64,000 nt of DNA, taken from positions 2,918,341 through 2,982,340 of the forward strand of contig KV748182.1 in the NCBI GenBank assembly GCA_001692895.1, given 5' to 3'. The notes under the pieces were generated by a model. The model was not told where the DNA came from and ran no database searches. It saw nothing but the letters and a program-made list of their open reading frames with translations. Each line of letters begins with the position of its first letter. Positions within the stretch are counted from its first letter, which is position 1. Made by a program: the position numbers and the translations under genes. The stretch comes from Cenococcum geophilum 1.58 (taxonomy: Eukaryota > Ascomycota > Dothideomycetes > Gloniales > Gloniaceae). Positions 57,560 through 64,000 of the stretch are shown here, piece by piece.

Positions 57560-59990
57560 ACACTAGTATAGCAGATACTGACTTATAACTAGTTACTGTT
57601 AGATAGCTATAGGAAATAGTTAATTAATTAAGAGACAATAATAGGATATTTAAAGAAAGGATTAATGGGATCGGAGCAGCTAAGGTTAAGTTACCCTTAA
57701 TTAAGCGATTCTTAGGAGAAAAGTTAAAGCTTAAGGGATTCCTTATGTAAATGCACTTTAAGGTTACGCAGGAAGGAGTTAAACTAAGAACGCCTATAGA
57801 TTAAGTCACTTACGTAGGATTGTTCTTAACGGGAAGGGCACTTAAGTAGTTTAAATCTTACCTTATAGAAATTCAAGAACACGGTATAATAACCGCTAAC
57901 TAGAAGGTACAGTATATATTCTTAAGTTAGAACGGGTTTACAGAATAATTAATATAAATATTTAGAGACCTAAAGGTAACCACTATGGTAGAAAGAAATC
58001 TTTAAAACCTAGTATAAAGAACTTTAGTAATTAAGTATACGATGTAGTTTTAAATATTGGTAATATAGGTTAAATAGAATAATAAAGCGCTTATAGTATA
58101 GTATAAGTAAGGACTTAAGGTAAAAGTCTAGGACATAATTATCCTTATAGAAGATGCGGATACTTTTAGGGATTTAATTAATTAAGTAATTAAAATTAAT
58201 AATAGGATCTACCAAAGAGAGCAGGCTAAGAAGGGTTAAGATAGAGTTTTATAGTTGTATAAGGCGTAAGGCACGCAATAACAAAGTTAAAGTTAAAAAT
58301 TATATTATAGTGTAGAGCTAATAGACCTAAGTAATACTAAAGAATTTAAAAGATAAAATAAGAAATTATAGAAACCCAGAGGATAAGGATTAAGTCATTA
58401 AAGGTTTAAAAAGTAGAGGCTAAACTAGAAATTTTAGCAGCAGAAGACGTTTAGGCGGACTCTATAGCAAGAAAAATAGTTTAGAGAAGGAGCTTGTATA
58501 AATTATAAAAAATAGGGTTATTATGTTAAAGACTATAGAAGTAGGTAGAGTTACTACGTAGTAAAAGGAATAAGATTAATAGATAATATATATGTATAGA
58601 GGGATAATAATATGCTATAAGGAACAAAAGAATATTTAATTAAAAGTTTTGCGTTTTGTTATAATAACGCATACTAAATTTATAAAGACGCTAAGTACGG
58701 TGTAAGCTATTGGCTATAAGAGCTAAAATTAGTAAAGTTTAGAGGAACTAACGAACTAGTTTATAGATTGGATATTAAGGACAATAAATTCGATATAGGC
58801 GAAATATTTAATAACGATAAGGTAATAAAGGCAGCTTACTAGGAGTATATAGACCTTAGAGATATTATATAAGAGGTAAAGGATAATTCCACTATAGAAT
58901 AGGGAATCTTAGTAGGGATTAAGACCCTATTAGATATAATATCTATTACTTTATAAGACGTAAGAAAAGTAGAACAGTGAACTACTTCGGCATTTAATAA
59001 AGGCAAAAGGCTAAAGACTTAAGACTCTTAAGATGAGATATAAGACGACTAAGATTCTTAAAACGAGATAAGGTAAGCTTAAAGACCTATAACGGACGAT
59101 AACCGATAGAGTAGAGCAATGGCTTAGTTTAGTAATATATAAATAAGCTTAGGATAAAGTTTCCTAAAGGACTAAGATTCTTAAGACGAGATAAGTGAGA
59201 TTTAAGACTCTTAAGATGAGATAAGAATACTAAAGAAGCCTAGTTAGACTAAGGCTGGAATAAAGCTTAAGACAGAAGTAAGCTTAGGATTAAGAATTTT
59301 ATAGGACTAAGATTTTAGTAATAAAATAAGGACTATTAAAGAAATTGCGAGTAAGGCTTAGCAATAGGATTAAAACGTTAATACTAAGATTAAGAAGTAA
59401 GAAGACTTTAAGGATCTACATATAAGGCGAAAACCGAAAGAAACTATAGAAGAATTTAGGCAAAGAATTATTATATAGTAAGAATAGAAACTAGATAAGA
59501 GATCTAGTATACTCGGTTGTATAAGGGATAGAGCACCTATATAAAGAACTACTAATAGGCCTAGGGTAGGCACACTAAGAGCTAAGTAGCTTACTAAACT
59601 AGAGAACGAAGAGGATCTAGGAATCCCTACTAGGTTTAAAAAATGATATATAAAAGGCTATTACAACGCAGTAATAAAAAGATACTTCCTTATAAACAAG
59701 CCGTATATACTTTAATAGCTATACTAAAAGTAGTATAGGCAACGATATAACGATAAGTGGGAAGATTTTTATATATGGTTAGATAAATAAGTTATCTAAG
59801 ACTACCTAATTATAGAGAAGGCTATAACTTATATTAAAGGATTTAAAGGAATAATTAGAGGACTAAAGAAGTAAAAGGCGTATCTTAGTACCTGCGAATA
59901 AAGTTATAATATTTAGATTAATATAGTAGAGGTTTAAACTTAAGGATAAAAATAAATTAAGAGTTAACCTAAAGCACCTAGTATACTATA
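57560..59990 (+). pseudogene. gag of gypsy B
   Basis: A long, lysine- and acid-rich gag carries a zinc knuckle at about 58,490-58,545 (ACINYKK-stop-GYYVKDYRS, where CX2CX4HX4C is expected). The second block, CYNNAYxIYKDAKYGVSYW (about 58,660-58,715), is also conserved in the inverted copy near 5,050. Acidic SQDEI/SxDEI-like repeats (about 59,010-59,290) follow. The start codon was not fixed. Stops are dense. Confidence 0.7.
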
Positions 59991-60379
59991 CGCTATTATG
60001 GATTATATACGTAGACGATATATACAAAATATATAAAAATCCAAAGGAAAAGAATTGGAAATACCCTATAAGGATATATTAGGCGCTAGAAGAGTAATAG
60101 TATAAGAATATTAAGTATATATACAGATAGCATCTAATAGAAGTTTAAGAGTTAGGAGACTTAATACTTTAACTAAAAAGATTCCTTATAGAAGAATACT
60201 TAGACGGATAATAGTAGTGGGAATACTTAAAGAATATATATCTATAGTATATAGAGGATAAAAAGCGAACTAGGTATTAGTTAAAGAGTAAGCTAAGTAT
60301 AATAGGATTAAACAGCTAATAGTTAGGAAAAGTGGAGGTCTATAGAACTAGAGGGAGCTAGTAGTAGAGCCTTAGACCC

Positions 60380-62907
60380 TTAAAGGAATTTAAGAATAAT
60401 ACCTAAATTTACAAGTTAAGTAGTAAGATTAGCAGTTTAAAGTATTAATAGATAGTGGAGTAATATAGAACTATATTTTACTAGTAGTAGTTAAAAAAAT
60501 GGGATTACCTTATAGATAAAAGGAGCAATCTTACCTATTAGTTACGATTTTAGGAGATCTAATAGCCTATAGAGGAGGGATTATTAATCTTAAAACAGGA
60601 CCTATTTAGATAACTATTAAAGGAAGATAAATTAAGATATCTTTTAATATCCTACTATTAAGACGGGATAAGGTAGTGTTAGGAATGCCTTAGTTACAGG
60701 AATATAATCTAAGGATTAATTAGATTATAGGTTAGGTTAATATTAGAGATACTTAACGCTATAAAATGCAATAGTAAACTAAGTTAATATAGTACTAAGT
60801 TAGAGCGATATATAAAGAGATTAAGCGAGGCTTAAGTTATATACTAAAAAGATACTATAAGTATAGTAAGAAATTATAGAGCCTAGAAAGTAAAAAGTTA
60901 GTAGATTATATAGTATAGGATTATAAGATAGAGTTAGAACTAGAAATAAGTTTAAGGTTCTTTTTAATCTATAAGCTTACTAAAGAAGAGTTTAGAGTAC
61001 TTAAAGAGTTTATTTAGGAAAACTTATAAAAGAGATATATTAAACTATTATAGTTATTAGTAGGTTATCTAGTATTATTCGTACTAAAGAAGAACGGGAA
61101 ACTTAGACTATGCATTAACTATAGATAGTTAAATAGCATTACTTAAAAGGATAGGTATCCTTTACCCTTAATTAGCGAAATTTAGGATTGGATAGGTAAT
61201 GCGCAAATCTTTATAAAGATAGATCTAAGATAGGTATACCATTAGATTAGAATTAAGGAAGATAATAAATAAAAGGTAGCCTTTAGATTAAGAGAAGGAC
61301 TATATAAACTATTAGTTATATAATTTGGATTAATAAATATACCAGTAATATTTTAGAAAAGAATTAATAGTATATTAGGAGAACACCTTAATGAGTTTAT
61401 TATAGTATACCTTAATATTATTATTATCTACTTAATAACTAAGGAAGAATACGGGGAACACGTTAAATAGGTCTTTAAAAGACTATAGGAAGAATAGATG
61501 CTAGTAGCAATTAAGAAATACAAGTTCTTTATAAGGAAGACCGATTTTGTTAGATTTATTATTAAACTAGGTTATATTAGTATAGACCTAAAAAAAAATT
61601 AAAGCTAAAGTAAGTTAGTAAGAACTAGGGAATGTAATACAGTTAAGGTTATTTTTAGTGTTTTATAACCACTACCGAAGGTTTATAGTATAATAGTTAA
61701 AGAATATTAAACTATTTACTAGGCTTATAAAGAAAGAGGAACTATAGGTATAGGGAGATAAATAAAAGAAGTTGTTTAAAGAACTTAAGGAGTTATTTAC
61801 CTAGGAGCTAATCCTTAAAATCTACTAACTAGGACTAGACACGGTTATAAAAACGGATGTATTAAACTATATACTTAGAGTATACTTACTATAAAAGTAT
61901 AAGGACGTATAGTATCCAGTATTATATTATAGTAGAAAGATAACACTACTAAAGTTAAACTATAACGTCTATAATAAGGAGTTATTAAAAATAGTTATAG
62001 CACTTAAGAAATAGAGAGCATTCTTATAAGGCGTAAAGAAACTATTTATAATTAAGATAAATTATAAGAACCTAACGGGGTTCCTAATAATAAAAGAACT
62101 TAACTAAAGATAGGTTAGATAGGTAGAGATACTTACAGAATACTATTTTAAGATTTAGTATACTAAAGGAACTAAGAATATAAGGGTAAACGTACTTAGT
62201 AGAAAAGCTAAACTATAGAATAATAAGAAGCTATTAGGAGTAATACTATATAGAAATAAGGATAAATAGATTAGATATAATCACCCCAAACTAGTAATAA
62301 CTTAAGAGGATAATAAACTAGATAGAGTTTACGAGATACTAGAAAGCTTTTAGGTATAAAGAATTCTAGAAATATAGCTAAAAGATCTACAGATAGATAT
62401 ATATAAAAATTAAGAAGTAAAGTATATCCTAAAGAGTATAGTAGAGCATTTCGTAGAAGACTTCTATAAGGGAATGACTTAAGGACATAATGGAGTAATA
62501 GGCTTAGTATTAAGACTTTAAGAAGAATATATTATTAATAGAATCTAAAATATTATAAGAAAAGTAATAAAAGAGTATCTAGATTACTAAAGGAATAAAC
62601 TAATAAGGTATAAGCTATATAGAGGGCTATAACCTATTAAAATACTAAAGAGACTATAGGAGATTATATTATAGGACTTTATTATTAAGTTACTAAAGTT
62701 AAGAGATCCTATTACTAGATAAGAGTATAACGTAATCTTAGTAATAGTGGACAAGTTAACTAAATGGAGCTACTTTATAGCATATATAGAAGAAATCTTA
62801 GCGAAGAATATCGCTAGAATCTATATTAGAGAAGTGTTTATAAGATATAGAGTACTAAGTAAAATTATATCGGATAGAGATTTAAGATTTATAGTAGCAT
62901 TCTAGGA
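60380..62907 (+). pseudogene. pol of gypsy B (protease-RT-RNase H-partial integrase)
   Basis: The protease motif LIDSGVI is at about 60,444-60,466. RT reads FVLKKNGKLRLCINYR (about 61,080-61,130), and its active site reads VYLNIIIIYL near 61,408-61,438, where the family has YLDDIL. RNase H spans about 61,840-62,150 (YNVYNKELLKIVIAL). Integrase includes LVIVDKLTKWSYFIAY (about 62,740-62,790) and ends within the core at 62,907. No chromodomain is visible because of the truncation. Confidence 0.83.
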
Positions 62908-63094
62908 TATCACGGCACTGACCTAATACATACTGTTTCATACTATCTCGTACTATTTCCTACTATTAGCTAGCCCACCACTAGCGACTTGGCGGCCGGC
63001 CCTACTATTTATATACAATACCCCCTTTCTACCTTCTTTCCCTCTTTATACCACAACGTAGTTATTTAGTCTACTTTATTGCAGCACTATAACA
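62908..63094 (+). repeat. 5' LTR of gypsy F
   Basis: It begins tatcacggcactgacc (TG mutated to TA) and ends gcagcactataaca, 187 bp as in the other copies. The following tttatggtatctttaat is the likely primer-binding region; the matching tRNA was not determined. Confidence 0.9.
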
Positions 63095-64000
63095 GTTTAT
63101 GGTATCTTTAATTTGCGCCCCATCGCAATTACTAACTCCTTATACCCTAGCTAATTAACCTCTACCCTAGAGCAATCGCGACCTACGCGCGCCTCTACTA
63201 AAACCAATACGTCCCTAGTATAGTCCTAGAATAATCCTTAGTTTTTACCTAGCGCCTAGATAGGTAATACTAATAATGCCGAAATAACCGAAACCTAGAA
63301 CCCCTATAACGTCTTCGCAGATCTCTTTATAGAGACATACCCTAATATTATATAAATAATCCGCCGCTCCCTACTATACCTTAAGACCTTTAAGCCTAGC
63401 AAAGCTTACCTTACCCTTATTAACTATACTAACAAGTTCCTTAATAACATTAAAGTAGGACTATAGTGTATATATAACACAAACACCACCAATAAAAAAG
63501 CTAATAAAAACCTTAGTGCCCTTATTATTTCCTAGATAGGAACTATTAACTCCTAAGTAGAAACTATCACCGTTCTAAAATAATTAACCCCTATAATAAC
63601 GGTAGCAACCTAGCAGAAAAAACGGAGATCTAAAGACCCGCCAATATTTAGCGGAAAAGGTACCCTACTAGAACAATAAGCTAATTTTAAAACCTAGCAT
63701 ATTAAGATTAAGGGAGTCTTTAACTAGGACTGGGACTACTTTAATATAGTTTAGTCCCAGATCCTTTATATCTCGGATATGCTAAAGGATAAGGCCTATA
63801 AGTTTATTAAGTAGGGCCTAGAGCTTATATATAAGAACCTAAATAATATATCTGCGTGGAAATGGCCTACTAAAGAAGATATACTTAAAGACCTTACTAC
63901 CTACTATAAGGTCCTTAATATAACCCAAGTTGTAAAAAAAATAAGCTTAACTATTTCCCCTAGGGCGAGCGTAATTACTAGTCCTAAAAGAAAGATCTTA
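63095..64000 (+). pseudogene. gag of gypsy F (partial)
   Basis: The plus-strand frame reads VFADLFIETYPNII, LKTFKPSKAYLTLIN, DPPIFSGKGTLLEQQANFKT, GVFN-stop-DWDYFNIVQSQI and LKDKAYKFIKQGLELIY. This corresponds to the gag regions of D (about 24,200-23,600) and E (about 41,800-41,200) on the minus strand. It is cut by the window end before the zinc knuckle. It has fewer stops than D or E over the same stretch. Confidence 0.8.

Larger units (their letters stand above)
57042..62907 (+). mobile_element. Gypsy element B, 3' end cut by element F
   Basis: The LTR/leader at about 57,042-57,480 matches the inverted copy at 4,290-7,080. Gag, protease, RT, RNase H and integrase follow on the plus strand. 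The integrase stops at 62,907, where a D-family LTR begins. The 3' LTR, if present, lies beyond the window. The exact 5' boundary was set by where the two copies cease to match. Confidence 0.85.
62908..64000 (+). mobile_element. Gypsy chromovirus F (D family), 5' end only
   Basis: The 187-bp 5' LTR (62,908-63,094) is the reverse complement of the D and E LTRs as they appear on the plus strand. This copy therefore runs in plus orientation. Its left end interrupts the integrase of gypsy B. The element continues past the window. Confidence 0.92.

Noticed and set aside
1..64000. CRISPR arrays, bacterial operons, tRNA and rRNA genes
   Set aside because: No regularly spaced repeats of CRISPR type and no recognisable tRNA or rRNA sequence; spliceosomal introns and fungal elements show a eukaryotic source.

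Overview
The window reads as a repeat compartment of a filamentous ascomycete (Pezizomycotina) genome. Three observations support this: spliceosomal introns of 52-86 bases with fungal GT...ctaac/actaa...AG signals; chromodomain Ty3/gypsy, fungal-type copia, Tad/I-like LINE and PIF/Harbinger elements; and heavy decay that looks like repeat-induced point mutation (RIP). The decay turns CAG, CAA and TGG codons into TAG/TAA and catalytic Asp codons into Asn, while CpG sites largely survive. Almost every element can still be read in one frame through many TAG/TAA stops. I estimated GC content and RIP by eye and did not compute them.

Layout. 1-7,938 holds fragments: a gypsy chromovirus pol with its 3' LTR, a LINE-derived ORF1 tail, an inverted gypsy gag/LTR copy and a copia gag fragment. 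7,939-25,290 is an older minus-strand chromovirus (G) split by two complete insertions: element C (8,491-15,311, 226-bp LTRs, TSD CCTAA) and element D (17,728-24,642, 187-bp LTRs, TSD GGGGG). About 25,800-29,020 is an island of normal composition. It carries the only intact cellular gene, a four-exon class I terpene synthase (26,756-28,045), and the broken N-terminal domain of a fungal STAND/NLR-like protein (28,494-29,020, minus). 29,400-31,350 is a copia remnant containing a fresh solo LTR.

31,380-51,299 is a minus-strand LINE that has been repeatedly invaded. The insertions are a 576-bp TRIM-like element (33,398-33,973), gypsy E of the D family (35,292-42,205, TSD CTAGG) and a complete copia (42,246-50,466, TSD CCTAT). 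The copia itself holds a 170-bp TA-flanked MITE and a 2.1-kb LINE-derived element that encodes only a zinc-knuckle ORF1. 51,303-56,452 is a complete Harbinger transposon (TSD TAA) with divergent Myb/SANT and DDE genes. Its transposase is split by a 1.9-kb, unmutated, low-complexity TIR element (53,860-55,765). 57,042-62,907 is a gypsy element cut by a fourth D-family copy (F), which starts at 62,908 and runs off the window.

The transposon genes are all decayed, so none should work autonomously. The terpene synthase looks functional. It stands alone, with no P450, transporter or regulator gene visible nearby, so it is either an orphan or the relic of a cluster swallowed by transposons. The least RIP-affected pieces are the gene island, the solo LTR, the TRIM-like element and the low-complexity TIR element; they are the best places to look for something new. 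Ambiguous bases (N) occur in E (around 38,145-38,205 and 40,118-40,146) and in the LINE-derived element (around 45,853-47,380).
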